A stretch of DNA of 64,000 bases from an uncultured Sphingomonadaceae bacterium (GCA_947496865.1 CANMEE010000002.1:1137825-1201824), one strand, 5' to 3'; positions 1 through 9,669 are shown, counted from the first letter of the stretch. A program made the numbers and translations. The notes: generated from the letters alone by a model not told the origin.

Positions 1-130
1 GAATTTCATCAACCGCGTCGACTTCGTAATGGAATACATCGCAGTTCTTGACGCAATAAGAGCGCACTTCCGGCAAAATCGCACGGTTTCCCGTAGAGTG
101 TGGATTAGAAAGTAGCGCTACATTGGCCAT
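1..130 (-). CDS. N-terminal fragment of a diacylglycerol-kinase-like protein
   Basis: Only the first 43 codons lie in the window; the gene runs off the left edge. The fragment reads MANVALLSNPHSTGNRAI and continues in frame to base 1. The N-P-x-S-x-G-N segment near residues 9-15 resembles the first nucleotide-binding loop of the diacylglycerol kinase/LCB5 catalytic domain, in which a lipid is phosphorylated with ATP, and sphingomonads carry proteins that begin this way. The start is an ATG at 130, 35 bases downstream of the DUF2141 gene's stop codon on the same strand, so the two may be co-transcribed. With so little sequence, the assignment rests on the N-terminal motif alone. Confidence 0.5.
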   Translation of the reverse strand, partial: MANVALLSNPHSTGNRAILPEVRSYCVKNCDVFHYEVDAVDEI

Positions 131-165
131 TATTTAATTGCCCATTTCCCTGTAATATCTGCCCA

Positions 166-648
166 TCACAGATATTTCATTTTTATGCTGATCGATTTCA
201 CTTCATTGCCAACGGCAAATTTGGTTTTTTTGTAACTGGGCTTTCCCAGATTGAAGATATTGATGCTCGGATTGTTCGACATACCGCCGCCATCCGATCT
301 AATGTCGGTCTTTCCATTGCCGTTCAAATCATGGCGCACCGCGATACCGTAAGTCCCGCTCGAAGGAACGGGCATGCAAAAAGTCATGCTGTTGATCTTT
401 GCCGGCGTTTCGATCCGGTTGATCCAAGCGCCTTTTTTCAGCCATTCAGCCTTGGTGCCGCGATAGCTTTGAATGCGAATCTTGCCAGCTGACGCTTTGA
501 CACCATTTAATGTTACCAAAACTGCCGGGCCGTTACCTGCCCGACATTTGTCCAGATCATTAGAAATCTTCTGGCCTGCGGCTGTCGCAGGCACGGGCAC
601 AGCCAAAAGGATGGTTGAAAGCGCAAAAGACGCTGCAAATTTCAACAT
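166..648 (-). CDS. DUF2141 secreted protein
   Basis: A 160-residue protein with a clear signal peptide (MLKFAASFALSTILL, then a cleavage-like A-T-A-A-G). The mature part carries the DUF2141 pattern: a beta-rich fold with a G-x-Y-G-I-A-V-R-H-D-L-N-G-N-G-K motif in the middle and a C-terminal strand region. Proteins of this family are exported and of unknown function. I chose the ATG at 648 rather than an in-frame start at 684 because AGGAG lies 10 bases before it and because the signal peptide then begins at residue 1. It is divergent from lptF. Confidence 0.8.
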   Translation of the reverse strand: MLKFAASFALSTILLAVPVPATAAGQKISNDLDKCRAGNGPAVLVTLNGVKASAGKIRIQSYRGTKAEWLKKGAWINRIETPAKINSMTFCMPVPSSGTYGIAVRHDLNGNGKTDIRSDGGGMSNNPSINIFNLGKPSYKKTKFAVGNEVKSISIKMKYL

Positions 649-773
649 GACGAAAATACTCCTAGTCGTTATACCCGCTTTCAAACTGCTGCGAATAGAG
701 AATCAGCCCCCTGATATGATTGTGGTTATGGATATGATTTGCGGCAGAAACATGGTGAGAGGGCGACGATAAG

Positions 774-1985
774 TTGAAATTTCTAAGTTCTACCGACCGT
801 TATATCGCCCGTTTGATTGCCGTTCCGCTGTTTAGCACGCTGGTCATCGCTGCAATGTTATTGGTGCTTGAAAAAATGCTGCGGCTGTTTGACTTTGTCG
901 CAGCAGAAGGCGGCCCGGTCAGCGTTGTCTGGCGGATGCTGGCCAATCTTATTCCTGAATATCTGTCACTTGGCATTCCGATAGGTCTTTTACTCGGCAT
1001 ATTACTAGCCTTTCGCAAACTTGCTCTAAGCTCTGAATTGGACGTTTTCAGGGCCGTCGGTCAGGGTTACGGCCGCCTTTTAAAAGTCCCTTACATGTTT
1101 GCGGTCGTTTTGATGCTGATCAACCTCGCACTGGTCGGGTTCATTCAACCACTATCACGTTATTATTACGAGGAATTGCGCTTCGAATTACGGTCTGGCG
1201 CACTAGGGGCCTCGATTAAAGTCGGCGAATTCACCAATTTAGGCTCCCGCATGACGATGCGGATCGAAGAAAGCCGCGACAATGGTACGAAATTAAGCGG
1301 AATGTTTGTTAGGGCGGAAAACAAGTCTGGCCAAATCGTCTCGGTAACGTCTGAAACTGGACAATTTTTGGCCACTGATGATCCCGATACCATCATATTG
1401 CGCTTGTCCAGAGGCGTGCTGATCCACGATGCCCCCAATTATGACAAACCACGCATATTGAGCTTTAGCAGCCATGATTTGCCCATTGATCTTCCAGATA
1501 TCGAAGCTTTTCGATCCAGAGGCGGCGCAGACCTGGAATATACCATACCAGAATTGGTTAGGGTGGGCTCGGATCAGGATCGCTCTGTAACAGAGCGCAA
1601 CCAGAGCCGGGCGAATTTTCATTACCGCATGGTCGAAGTGGTGATGATGTTGCTCATGCCGCTATTGGCGCTCGCTCTCGCGATTCCGCCCAAAAGATCG
1701 AATTCAGCCCTCGGGGTTTTCATTTCTATTGTCATGATTGTGACTTACCATAAGGTCAATCAATATGGGGAAGATTTGGGCGCACTAGGCATTGTCGATC
1801 CGATCATCGCTCTGTGGGTGCCATTCTTGCTTTTTGGTGGTCTGATCATCTGGATGTATCACATGGTAGCGCATGTTCCGGGCGGACAGCCCATTGGCCA
1901 GCTTGAAAAAGCATTCGCTAAGTTCGGTGGTGTTTTCAAAGGAATACTCAATTTCAATCGGAAGCGAGCAGATGTTAAAGAATAA
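774..1985 (+). CDS. lptF: LPS export ABC transporter permease LptF
   Basis: LptF is one of two inner-membrane permeases of the LptB2FG transporter, which extracts lipopolysaccharide from the inner membrane and passes it to the periplasmic LptA bridge. The 403 residues show the family layout: three N-terminal membrane segments (about 10-32, 53-80, 97-127), a periplasmic jelly-roll domain (about 130-280) and three C-terminal membrane segments ending near 365. The start is a TTG at 774; the beginning K-F-L-S-S-T-D-R-Y-I matches the family start and no ATG fits. lptG follows after 39 bases, so the pair form an operon. Confidence 0.93.
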   Translation: MKFLSSTDRYIARLIAVPLFSTLVIAAMLLVLEKMLRLFDFVAAEGGPVSVVWRMLANLIPEYLSLGIPIGLLLGILLAFRKLALSSELDVFRAVGQGYGRLLKVPYMFAVVLMLINLALVGFIQPLSRYYYEELRFELRSGALGASIKVGEFTNLGSRMTMRIEESRDNGTKLSGMFVRAENKSGQIVSVTSETGQFLATDDPDTIILRLSRGVLIHDAPNYDKPRILSFSSHDLPIDLPDIEAFRSRGGADLEYTIPELVRVGSDQDRSVTERNQSRANFHYRMVEVVMMLLMPLLALALAIPPKRSNSALGVFISIVMIVTYHKVNQYGEDLGALGIVDPIIALWVPFLLFGGLIIWMYHMVAHVPGGQPIGQLEKAFAKFGGVFKGILNFNRKRADVKE

Positions 1986-2024
1986 CGGCTTGTGCCATCG
2001 CAATCATAACGGAGGCGCGTAGCC

Positions 2025-3113
2025 ATGGACTTTTTCCCATCGCGGACATTGGCTTTTTATATGGCCAAAATGCTGATGCTGCGCACCTTGGCAGTCCTCG
2101 CTCTGCTCGTTTTAGTGTTGCAAGCATTGGACCTGCTGGGTGAAAGCGGCCGCATCCTTGGCCAAGAAGGCAATGGTCAGAGTGAGCTTTGGACCTATGT
2201 CACATGGCGTGCACCCCAGCTCATCCAGCGTTTTCTGCCTTTTGCCGTGCTGCTGGGTACAATTGTGACTGCCGCGACGCTCAACCAAAATAGCGAAGTC
2301 ATCTCGATGAAAGCTGGCGGATTATCCGCGCATCAGATTCTCGCGCCTCTGATCATCGCCAGCATGCTCGTCGCGATCGTGTCTTTCATGTTTAATGAGA
2401 TCGTCGTTGCCCCTGCTACCGCGAAACTATCGGCTTGGGAAAAGGTTGAATATGGACCAATACCGGCTGCCAGTAATGTACGAACCAATGTTTGGGTTCG
2501 CGACGGAAGTAACCTCGTCAACGCAAAAACCGTAACCGGCCGTGGAACCGATGTGGTCCTGCAAGACATCACCATCTATGACCGAACCAACAACGGATTG
2601 CGCAGCCTTATGCAGGGCAAAGAGGCGCAATTCACAGGTTCATCCTGGACGATAACCGATGTCACTCAGTTTAATGTGCTAACGGGCACTGAAGAACAAA
2701 AAGACAGCATCACAATCGGTGACACACTGCGCCCGGATCAATTTACGCTTGCGGACGTCAAAGCAGACAGCCTTTCCTTTCCTCAATTGCGATCAGCTAT
2801 TGCGGAGTTAAAAGAGGCCGGCAGACCGACAATGGGACTGGAAGCGAGCTTGTGGCACAAGATTTCAGGGCCTTTATCTGCGACATTAATGCCCCTGCTC
2901 GGCGCGGTTGCCGCCTTTGGCCTGGCGCGTTCTGGACAGTTGTTTGTCCGCGCAGTGCTGGGCATGGCGCTAGGCTTTGCCTATTTTGTGGCCGATAACT
3001 TCTCTCTCGCTATGGGAACAATTGGGGCTTACCCACCGATATTAGCGGCTTGGGCGCCCTTTATATTATTCTTTCTGATCGGCGAAACAGTGCTGATCCG
3101 GACGGAGGAGTAA
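2025..3113 (+). CDS. lptG: LPS export ABC transporter permease LptG
   Basis: Second permease of LptB2FG (362 residues), paired with LptF immediately upstream. It has the same architecture: an N-terminal membrane segment near 15-37, further segments near 60-85 and 100-125, a periplasmic beta-jelly-roll domain to about 270, and three C-terminal segments. The ATG is preceded by GGAGGCGCG, a good ribosome-binding site. The gene ends three bases from the stop of the convergent desaturase gene. Confidence 0.93.
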   Translation: MDFFPSRTLAFYMAKMLMLRTLAVLALLVLVLQALDLLGESGRILGQEGNGQSELWTYVTWRAPQLIQRFLPFAVLLGTIVTAATLNQNSEVISMKAGGLSAHQILAPLIIASMLVAIVSFMFNEIVVAPATAKLSAWEKVEYGPIPAASNVRTNVWVRDGSNLVNAKTVTGRGTDVVLQDITIYDRTNNGLRSLMQGKEAQFTGSSWTITDVTQFNVLTGTEEQKDSITIGDTLRPDQFTLADVKADSLSFPQLRSAIAELKEAGRPTMGLEASLWHKISGPLSATLMPLLGAVAAFGLARSGQLFVRAVLGMALGFAYFVADNFSLAMGTIGAYPPILAAWAPFILFFLIGETVLIRTEE

Positions 3114-3115
3114 AG

Positions 3116-4234
3116 CTAGCTGGCAGTGCCAGATTGACTCGAGGCAGCGTGACCGGAACTGCCTCGGACAAGCCCCGCTACCAAGCCCCAAAGGCTGTTG
3201 TGATTCGCGCGATAATAAGTCGAATCTTTGGGTAATGCTTCTGCGATGCGACGGTGCGCTTCCCCCAGCGCGTGATAAGGCACGCCCGGTAACAAATGAT
3301 GCAATGCATGATAACGCAAGCCAACAGGGGCCCACAAAGCCGGCAGAAGAGCGGGCGGCGGGACATTCACGCTATCGAGATATTGTTCTGTAACGCTCAT
3401 CACTTCGCCGTCATTTTCCCATAGATGCGCGACCAGCGTACGTATTTGGTTGAGAACAACCGACCCAGCGGCAATTCCAACCATGATCAGAAACGCCCGC
3501 ATCGGCAAAAATCCGGTAGCGACGGCGGTCAACAAAGCAATCGCCCAGATGCTCGCAGCGATTTCCTGCGCATACCATTGTTTTTTTAAATCGCCTTCGG
3601 GCGGACGGCGACGAAACTCCGGATTGATAATCAATCCAGAATAGCGTTCGACGACAATTTTTCGCACGGGTGGAAAAATCGCCGATAGAGGAGCCAACAC
3701 CGCATAGCGGATGAACAAACCCACTGGCGCCAAGGCCGATACCAACACAAAAAGCGGGACGGTGTAAGGCTTCATAAGAGCCAGCGGCAGATATTCGGGA
3801 TCCTCAATCGTACCATAGCGCGTGCGGGCGTGATGGAGATTGTGAATACCTTCATACATGAAAGAGGGCAGCAATAACGGAACGCCGATCAGCGCATTCC
3901 AACCAAAATGGAAACCACGCATCGATCCGCGCCGGATATGGGTCAGTTCGTGAATGAAGCTGCCTGCGCGATAGAGCGCGAGAATTGAAACAACGGCAGC
4001 CAGAACTGCGAACCCGATATTTTCAAGCATGATTGCGGCAGCCATTGCGCCATATCCGACCACCGCCGAAGCTAGTAAATCGGACCAATAAACCAAGGGC
4101 CGAACCGCATTGAGATCGCGGGTGACTTTCGCGGCGGTGCGGATCAACTCATTATCATCAAAAGTGGAAGCTTTTGCAGTAACGGCATCCGGCGATGTAG
4201 CGGCCTCTGTGGCCAGAGAGGGAGAATGTTTCAT
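3116..4234 (-). CDS. Fatty acid desaturase family protein
   Basis: A 372-residue membrane protein of the fatty acid desaturase/hydroxylase superfamily, which uses a di-iron centre held by clustered histidines to oxidise acyl chains. Visible histidine boxes are H-E-L-T-H at 95-99, H-N-L-H-H at 131-135 and H-A-L-H-H at 309-313, with hydrophobic stretches near 50-88, 112-125, 175-195 and 240-265. The substrate (acyl lipid, carotenoid or other) cannot be told from this. It lies alone on the minus strand, convergent with lptG and divergent from the acetyltransferase-like gene at 4387. Confidence 0.8.
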   Translation of the reverse strand: MKHSPSLATEAATSPDAVTAKASTFDDNELIRTAAKVTRDLNAVRPLVYWSDLLASAVVGYGAMAAAIMLENIGFAVLAAVVSILALYRAGSFIHELTHIRRGSMRGFHFGWNALIGVPLLLPSFMYEGIHNLHHARTRYGTIEDPEYLPLALMKPYTVPLFVLVSALAPVGLFIRYAVLAPLSAIFPPVRKIVVERYSGLIINPEFRRRPPEGDLKKQWYAQEIAASIWAIALLTAVATGFLPMRAFLIMVGIAAGSVVLNQIRTLVAHLWENDGEVMSVTEQYLDSVNVPPPALLPALWAPVGLRYHALHHLLPGVPYHALGEAHRRIAEALPKDSTYYRANHNSLWGLVAGLVRGSSGHAASSQSGTAS

Positions 4235-4386
4235 AAGTTCCTGTCTTCGTAATCCGGTGCGTACAGCAGCACATCATGGCGAGATGATGGCATTGCTAAG
4301 GTTTCTCACGCTAATCCAACCTCTCCCGAGGCGTTTCAAGCGCTTGACATCTTAGCCCGATTACCGCCACAGCAGGCCAAAGATAA

Positions 4387-5577
4387 GTGCAAATAATCGC
4401 TTTAAAGGTGCAAATAACTACAGTGTCATCGCATATAGTCATTCAACCCGTCACTACCAAGGCCCAGCGCAAGCGCTTTGTAGAACTCCCCTATCGTTTA
4501 TACGCGAACGATCCGCATTGGGTTCCCCCGCTGAAATCCGAAACCTATGCGCTGCTAACCCCGAAGAAGAACCCATTTTTTGAACATGCGACAGTCCAGC
4601 TTTTCCTGGCGGAACAAGATGGTCAAACTATCGGCCGAATCAGCGCTCATATCGATCATCTCGCATTGGAGCAGCCGGTCGAGAAGGGCTTGGGGCCAGG
4701 CACCGGCAATTGGGGTTTGTTAGAAGCCGAGAGTGATGCTGCCGTCAAAGCATTGATAAGCGCGGCTGAAACGTGGCTGAAAGATCAAGGAATGCACCGC
4801 GTGATCGCGCCGCTGAGTCTATCTGTCTGGGACGAGCCGGGTCTGCTGACTACCGGCCATGATCATAGTCCAACCGTGATGATGGGTCATCACAAAGCGG
4901 AATATCAGGCCTGGATTGAAGAGGAAGGTTATAAAAGCGTCAAAGAGCTTGTTACTTATGATTTGCCGATTGACAATGGTCTACCCCCATTAATCGACCG
5001 GATCGTCAAATCCGGGGAACGCAGCAGCAAGCTGAAACTCCGCAAGGTTGATAAGTCGCATTTTGATCGTGACGCGAAAATCATCATGAATATTTTGAAC
5101 GATGCGTGGTCGGACAATTGGGGTTTTGTACCGCTTACCGACCATGAAATTGACCATGTCGGGGTAAAGTTGAAACCAATTGTCTACGAAGACCTAATCA
5201 TGATCGCAGAATGGGAAGGCAAGCCAGTGGCTTTCTTGATGACGCTTCCCGATCTCAATGATCGCACCAAGGATATGAAGGGAAGTTTGCTTCCGTTTAA
5301 CTGGATAAAACTGCTTTGGTGGATGAAATTTCCTAAATCGCCAACCATGCGCGTGCCTTTAATGGGTGTAGTGAAGGAACTGCAGAATAGTCGGATGGCT
5401 AGCCAGATGGCCTTCATGATGATCGAGTATATCCGCCGCGAAGCCGTTGCCAAATATGGTTCAGTCCGAGGGGAACTGGGTTGGGTATTGGAAGATAATC
5501 AAGGAATGGTCGCCATTGCCGACGCTATCGAGTCCAAAATCAACCGGGTTTACACTGTTTACGAAAAAGCGATCTGA
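4387..5577 (+). CDS. YghO-like GNAT-fold protein
   Basis: A 396-residue soluble protein related to the E. coli YghO family. The N-terminal part contains F-V-x-L-P-Y-R-L-Y-x-x-D-P-x-W-V-P-P-L, the signature of that family, and the body resembles a double GNAT fold. No function is established. GTG codons at 4387, 4408 and 4423 are all possible starts; an AAAGGTG sequence 12 bases before 4423 slightly favours the last, which would remove 12 residues. The 5' end contains a short near-repeat (tgcaaataa twice, 21 bases apart) that makes the choice unsafe. Confidence 0.65.
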   Translation: MQIIALKVQITTVSSHIVIQPVTTKAQRKRFVELPYRLYANDPHWVPPLKSETYALLTPKKNPFFEHATVQLFLAEQDGQTIGRISAHIDHLALEQPVEKGLGPGTGNWGLLEAESDAAVKALISAAETWLKDQGMHRVIAPLSLSVWDEPGLLTTGHDHSPTVMMGHHKAEYQAWIEEEGYKSVKELVTYDLPIDNGLPPLIDRIVKSGERSSKLKLRKVDKSHFDRDAKIIMNILNDAWSDNWGFVPLTDHEIDHVGVKLKPIVYEDLIMIAEWEGKPVAFLMTLPDLNDRTKDMKGSLLPFNWIKLLWWMKFPKSPTMRVPLMGVVKELQNSRMASQMAFMMIEYIRREAVAKYGSVRGELGWVLEDNQGMVAIADAIESKINRVYTVYEKAI

Positions 5578-5658
5578 CCGGTCCATTCATCCTGATTTCA
5601 GCCGCATCATAATAAGTGTCAGTGCAAGCTTTCCTTAAATCTCCCACAAGGACTTGAT

Positions 5659-6795
5659 ATGGTTGCTGGTCACACGCTGTTTCGCATTATCTTTACCGCT
5701 ATGTCTATCACCCTGCCCGCAAACGCTTCTGCTGAAAAGCTCAAGTCCTGTGCCGCTGAAATGGAATATGCTGGTCCAGCTCCGATTTCCGTTGTCATAC
5801 CGGACGTGCCGTTATCATCAGCAAAGCAAACGATCCCCAATGCGGATGATCTGTTGGCCCTGTTTGCAGATATGTTTACCAAATCCAAAGCAACGAGCCT
5901 GTCGGTGGGCCTCGCCAACCAAGTGGGTCCTATCTGGTCCGAAACGCGAGGCCTGGAAGATGCCGAGAAACTGCATTATTGGGCCAGTGTGGGCAAAAGC
6001 TTTACTGCGGTGATAATCATGCAGTTGATCGAAGATCAGCGCCTGTCATTGGACGACAAGCTCTCTAACTGGATTGACGATGTTCCCAATGGTGATTTGA
6101 TCACCATCAAAATGCTGCTCGATCACACATCGGGCCTATATAACGCAAATGAGGATCGAACGGCCGCAACAAAAGGCGAAAAACCGCTTAATCTCGAAGA
6201 TAATATCAAAATCCTCAATCGGCATGGCGCGCTTTTTTGTCCTGGCCAATATTGGCGCTATTCCAATACCGGCTATCTGTTTTTGGGCAAAATTGCCGAA
6301 CAGATATACGGGCAACCGTTATCACAGATCATTCAAGTCCAGATTATCGATAAAATTGGTCTTAAGAATACCCGAATGATAGTCGCCCACGAGGATATAT
6401 CCGACATCGCGAAACCGCGGCCAAGCGACGACGAAAAATCAGATATCCGGGCACCGGGCCCCGCGGGCCCGATAGTCGCGACTTCGGCGGATATGATAGC
6501 GTTCTGGCGTGCGTTTTTATCGGGTGATTTGGTCAAGCCAAAAACCCGCGATCGGATGTTTGCCGAGCTTTTCCCGATGTTCGATAAAAACACATATTAC
6601 GGCCTTGGTGTAATGGCCATGCGAGTGCCGGATAGGGACGGTAACCCTGTCATTCGGATTGGGCATACCGGCGGGATGCCGGGCATAAAGGCGCTTGTTA
6701 TGATCGACCCGGTGACCTTAGAATATGGCGCTGTTGCGCTAACCGGCGACGGCCCCGCCGGCGCGGTGGCTTATAATATGCTGAAAAAGTGGTAG
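5659..6795 (+). CDS. Secreted serine hydrolase, beta-lactamase family (class C type)
   Basis: A 378-residue exported hydrolase of the class C beta-lactamase/DD-peptidase/esterase family. A signal peptide spans about 1-25. The catalytic set is complete: S-V-G-K at 110-113 (the SxxK nucleophile and general base), Y-S-N at 201-203 (the YxN motif) and H-T-G-G at 336-339 in place of KTG, as in esterase-like members. Such proteins may hydrolyse esters, D-peptides or beta-lactams; the sequence does not decide. The ATG has AAGG seven bases upstream. Confidence 0.82.
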   Translation: MVAGHTLFRIIFTAMSITLPANASAEKLKSCAAEMEYAGPAPISVVIPDVPLSSAKQTIPNADDLLALFADMFTKSKATSLSVGLANQVGPIWSETRGLEDAEKLHYWASVGKSFTAVIIMQLIEDQRLSLDDKLSNWIDDVPNGDLITIKMLLDHTSGLYNANEDRTAATKGEKPLNLEDNIKILNRHGALFCPGQYWRYSNTGYLFLGKIAEQIYGQPLSQIIQVQIIDKIGLKNTRMIVAHEDISDIAKPRPSDDEKSDIRAPGPAGPIVATSADMIAFWRAFLSGDLVKPKTRDRMFAELFPMFDKNTYYGLGVMAMRVPDRDGNPVIRIGHTGGMPGIKALVMIDPVTLEYGAVALTGDGPAGAVAYNMLKKW

Positions 6796-6821
6796 AAAAG
6801 CTCACACCCGCAGAGGAGACG

Positions 6822-7637
6822 CTAGCGGTTAGCAACGAAGCGCTCGGCCTCCTTGCGCACTACGGCATCAATGCCGCGCGCCCACAAATCATTGTGGCCG
6901 CCACCTTTTACCGGGTGTGCAAATTTTGGTTCCTTCGCCGCGTCAAACAGCCGTTGCCCCATTGCGAAAGGGATCAGTTCGTCATTCGTGCCGTGAATCC
7001 AGCTTAACGGCATATTGATCTGATTAATCCGGTCGAGTGAACGATAACGATCCTTGATTAGGGGTTTAGCGGGCAAGAAAGGAAATTGTCGCTGCGCCAT
7101 ATCATCAATACCGGTATAAGCGGCCTCCAATATCAAACCCGATGCTTCGTTCTTTGCAGCCAGCCAAGTCGCAACGCCCGTACCGAGCGATTGTGCTGCA
7201 ATCACAATTTTGTCGGCGCTATAGCCCTGTCCGATCAACCAATCATAATTGGCTTGTGCAGCCGCATAGAAAGCGTCTTCGCGCGGTGTTCCAGCATTGC
7301 CGCCATAGCCCGGATAACCGACCGCCAACACGCCCGCTCCATCTTGCGCCATGGCTTGATAAATCGGCAAGCGCACAGCAGCCGAGCCTCCGTTGCCATG
7401 AAGATGGATGATGACCGGCTTGGTTGCGTCCCTTGGCTCGCGCCACAAGGAAAGCAGTTCACCGGAATTTTCAGTCGATATTGTCACAGCATCAAAACCG
7501 GCAGCGCCAAGCTCTTGCTCTGACAAGACATATTGATCAGGAAAATAGAGTAAGCTGCGTTGGAAACTGTAAGCCAGCACAACAATCAACAAATAGAGCC
7601 CGACAATAACGGCCAAGCCTAGAATTAGCGTTCGCAT
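6822..7637 (-). CDS. Membrane-anchored alpha/beta hydrolase
   Basis: A 271-residue protein with an N-terminal membrane anchor (about 4-24) followed by an alpha/beta-hydrolase domain. The oxyanion loop H-G-N-G-G is at 80-84, the nucleophile elbow A-Q-S-L-G at 148-152 (Ser150), the acid near Asp219 in H-G-T-N-D-E and the base His248 in G-G-G-H-N-D. It resembles the ABHD13/YfhR-type hydrolases. The substrate is unknown. Its ATG is at 7637, the base at which the upstream xth gene ends on the same strand, so the two are translationally close. Confidence 0.8.
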   Translation of the reverse strand: MRTLILGLAVIVGLYLLIVVLAYSFQRSLLYFPDQYVLSEQELGAAGFDAVTISTENSGELLSLWREPRDATKPVIIHLHGNGGSAAVRLPIYQAMAQDGAGVLAVGYPGYGGNAGTPREDAFYAAAQANYDWLIGQGYSADKIVIAAQSLGTGVATWLAAKNEASGLILEAAYTGIDDMAQRQFPFLPAKPLIKDRYRSLDRINQINMPLSWIHGTNDELIPFAMGQRLFDAAKEPKFAHPVKGGGHNDLWARGIDAVVRKEAERFVANR

Positions 7638-8425
7638 TAAAGGTTAAGCTCAATCCAAGTCGGCGCATGATCGCTGGCTTTTTCGCGCCCGCGATGTTCT
7701 TTATCAACGCCGCAACGGCTTAACTGATCAGCAGCCAACGGGCTAAGGAGCAAGTGATCAATCCGAAAACCTTGGTCGCGCTGCCACCCGCCACTGCGAT
7801 AGTCCCAATAGGTCCAGATGTTTCCAGCCGGATAAGTCACGCCCAGCGCATCCGTCCAACCATCATGCAAAATGCGTTGATATGCCTCCCGGCTTTCCGG
7901 CTGCATCAGCGCATCATTCTCCATCGCTTTGACAGAAAATACATCATTGTTCCGTGGAATGACGTTATAGTCGCCGGCCAAAACCGCCGGAATTTCTTCA
8001 GACCATATTTCTGTGGCGCGGTCACGCAAACGCTTCATCCAGCGCAGTTTGAAATCAAATTTGGGCCCGGGCTGTGGGTTTCCGTTGGGCAGATAAATAC
8101 TCGCCACCCTAACTGTCTTACCCCCCGCACTTTTCACATTGGCTTCCAGATAGCGGCTATGCTCGTCTTCGGGTTCACCGTCGAGGCCGCGTTTGGTTTC
8201 TTCGGGTTGTTGATCCCGGGTCAAGATAGCAACACCGTTAAAGCTTTTTTGCCCATGCCAGATGGCACCATAGCCAATTTTCTCAAATTCAGCCGCCGGG
8301 AAACCTTCGTCCTGCGTTTTAATTTCTTGCAGACACGCAACGTCTGGCTTGGTCTCTTCGAGCCATTCCAGAAGGCGCGGCAGGCGCGCCTTTATCCCGT
8401 TAATGTTGAAACTAGCTATTCTCAC
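7637..8425 (-). CDS. xth: Exodeoxyribonuclease III
   Basis: Exonuclease III/AP endonuclease family (262 residues), which cuts abasic sites and trims 3' ends in base-excision repair. The protein begins V-R-I-A-S-F-N-I-N-G-I-K-A-R-L-P. Metal- and phosphate-binding motifs are visible: L-Q-E-I-K-T early, G-D-Y-N-V in the middle and S-D-H-A-P near the C-terminus. I placed the start at the GTG at 8425 because the family begins exactly there and because the longer reading frame from 8461 would run into erpA. It follows erpA after 11 bases. Confidence 0.9.
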   Translation of the reverse strand: MRIASFNINGIKARLPRLLEWLEETKPDVACLQEIKTQDEGFPAAEFEKIGYGAIWHGQKSFNGVAILTRDQQPEETKRGLDGEPEDEHSRYLEANVKSAGGKTVRVASIYLPNGNPQPGPKFDFKLRWMKRLRDRATEIWSEEIPAVLAGDYNVIPRNNDVFSVKAMENDALMQPESREAYQRILHDGWTDALGVTYPAGNIWTYWDYRSGGWQRDQGFRIDHLLLSPLAADQLSRCGVDKEHRGREKASDHAPTWIELNL

Positions 8426-8436
8426 CGCCGCTGCGA

Positions 8437-8799
8437 TCAGACAGAAAAGCTGGAACCACAACCACAGCCGGAAGCTGCGTTGGGATTGGTCACCTGGAAC
8501 GCATTGCCGCCAAGGGACTCAACGAAATCTACCGCACTGCCGCGCACCAGATCAAGACTGATTTCATCAACAACCAAAGTCACACCAGATTCTTCAACGG
8601 AGACATCGTCAGATTCAATTTCTTCGGCCAAGCCAAAGCGATATTGGAAACCGGAACAGCCGCCGCCTTCTACCGCCAAACGCAGTATCGCGGGCTTTTC
8701 CTGCTTTTCAGCAATAGCCGCTACGCGCTTGGCAGCATTGGGGGTCAGGAAAATATCCTGTCCGTTATTCTGGTCAATAGTTTGGGCAGTTTGGGTCAT
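8437..8799 (-). CDS. erpA: Iron-sulfur cluster insertion protein ErpA
   Basis: A-type iron-sulfur carrier (120 residues) that delivers clusters to target apo-proteins, notably in respiration and isoprenoid synthesis. The three conserved cysteines are present: one in G-G-G-C-S-G-F in the middle and two in C-G-C-G near the C-terminus. I chose the ATG at 8799 (M-T-Q-T-A-Q) because it gives the family length; an open frame continues upstream to 8934 but those residues have no family counterpart. It is followed closely by xth. Confidence 0.88.
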   Translation of the reverse strand: MTQTAQTIDQNNGQDIFLTPNAAKRVAAIAEKQEKPAILRLAVEGGGCSGFQYRFGLAEEIESDDVSVEESGVTLVVDEISLDLVRGSAVDFVESLGGNAFQVTNPNAASGCGCGSSFSV

Positions 8800-8961
8800 G
8801 GAGCTAAGATAGGGATTGTGCAGCGCACTGTCAAAAGAAGCCGACGGAAATATTTCCAATAGATCTAATCGGAAATTAAAAAGGGTCGGCGAGCGTTTCA
8901 GCATCACCAACCCCTTAATAGCACCCTCTCCCAAAGGTGTTTCGGAATATCTTAGTCCACT

Positions 8962-9669
8962 TTATTCAGCAGGACCGCCCAATGCAACGCCTGGCGTTGC
9001 TTTTTGTGCCAAAAGAAAATCATTCGATTGCATGAATGGAACGGGATTAACCGCTTCACCAGCTATGCGGACTTCATAGTGAAGATGGCTGCCAGTTGAA
9101 CGGCCTGTCGAGCCCATGAAGCCTATCAAATCGCCACTTTTGACGCGTGCATTAGCTTTCACATTCAGGCGAGACATATGCCCATAACGTGTCTGGATTT
9201 CGTTGCCGTGATTGATTTCGATATAATTGCCATAACCGCGGACCCATTGTGATCGACCGACAATACCGTCGGCAGTTGCGTATATGGGCGTGCCAACCGG
9301 ACCAGCCATATCAATGCCCTTGTGGCGTGCGCGACGACCTTTGAAAGGATCAGAGCGGAAGCCATAGGAACTGGTTAGTCGATAATTGTCGACTGGTTTG
9401 CGTGATGGAATGGTCAGTTTAACAGGTATTTTCTTTCCCTGTCCGGACCAATTGTTAAAAAGAAGGCGAAAAGCAGGATCTGCTTCGCCCAAAACATTTT
9501 CAGAACCTGAAGATTTATTCTTCAACACATCGACTGGAATGCTTGCATCTGATTCCGATGCACTGGCAGCCATTGCCGTGGAAGAGAGTGTGATTGCTGA
9601 TCCAAAAGCCACGCCGATGGTGATCTTTCTCACAGCCCCTTGAAACAAACCTACTACGCTATCGGTCAT
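8962..9669 (-). CDS. M23 family metallopeptidase (peptidoglycan endopeptidase-like)
   Basis: A 235-residue exported protein with a signal peptide (about 1-35) and a LytM/M23 peptidase domain. The zinc ligands are all there: His116 and Asp120 in R-H-K-G-I-D, and His197 in S-H-L-H, with His195 as a further catalytic residue. Such enzymes cut peptidoglycan cross-bridges, and many act in cell separation or envelope growth. AGGA lies 12 bases before the ATG. It stands 110 bases downstream of the DUF455 gene and could be read from it. Confidence 0.87.
   Translation of the reverse strand: MTDSVVGLFQGAVRKITIGVAFGSAITLSSTAMAASASESDASIPVDVLKNKSSGSENVLGEADPAFRLLFNNWSGQGKKIPVKLTIPSRKPVDNYRLTSSYGFRSDPFKGRRARHKGIDMAGPVGTPIYATADGIVGRSQWVRGYGNYIEINHGNEIQTRYGHMSRLNVKANARVKSGDLIGFMGSTGRSTGSHLHYEVRIAGEAVNPVPFMQSNDFLLAQKATPGVALGGPAE

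Noticed and set aside
3117..3130. Short hairpin (CTGGCA-TGCCAG type) between lptG and the desaturase
   Set aside because: The loop would be a single base and there is no T-run; it lies in the coding end of the desaturase gene.
7754..8812. Plus-strand open frame across xth and erpA
   Set aside because: Both genes underneath are confidently placed on the opposite strand, and the frame crosses them without any domain pattern.
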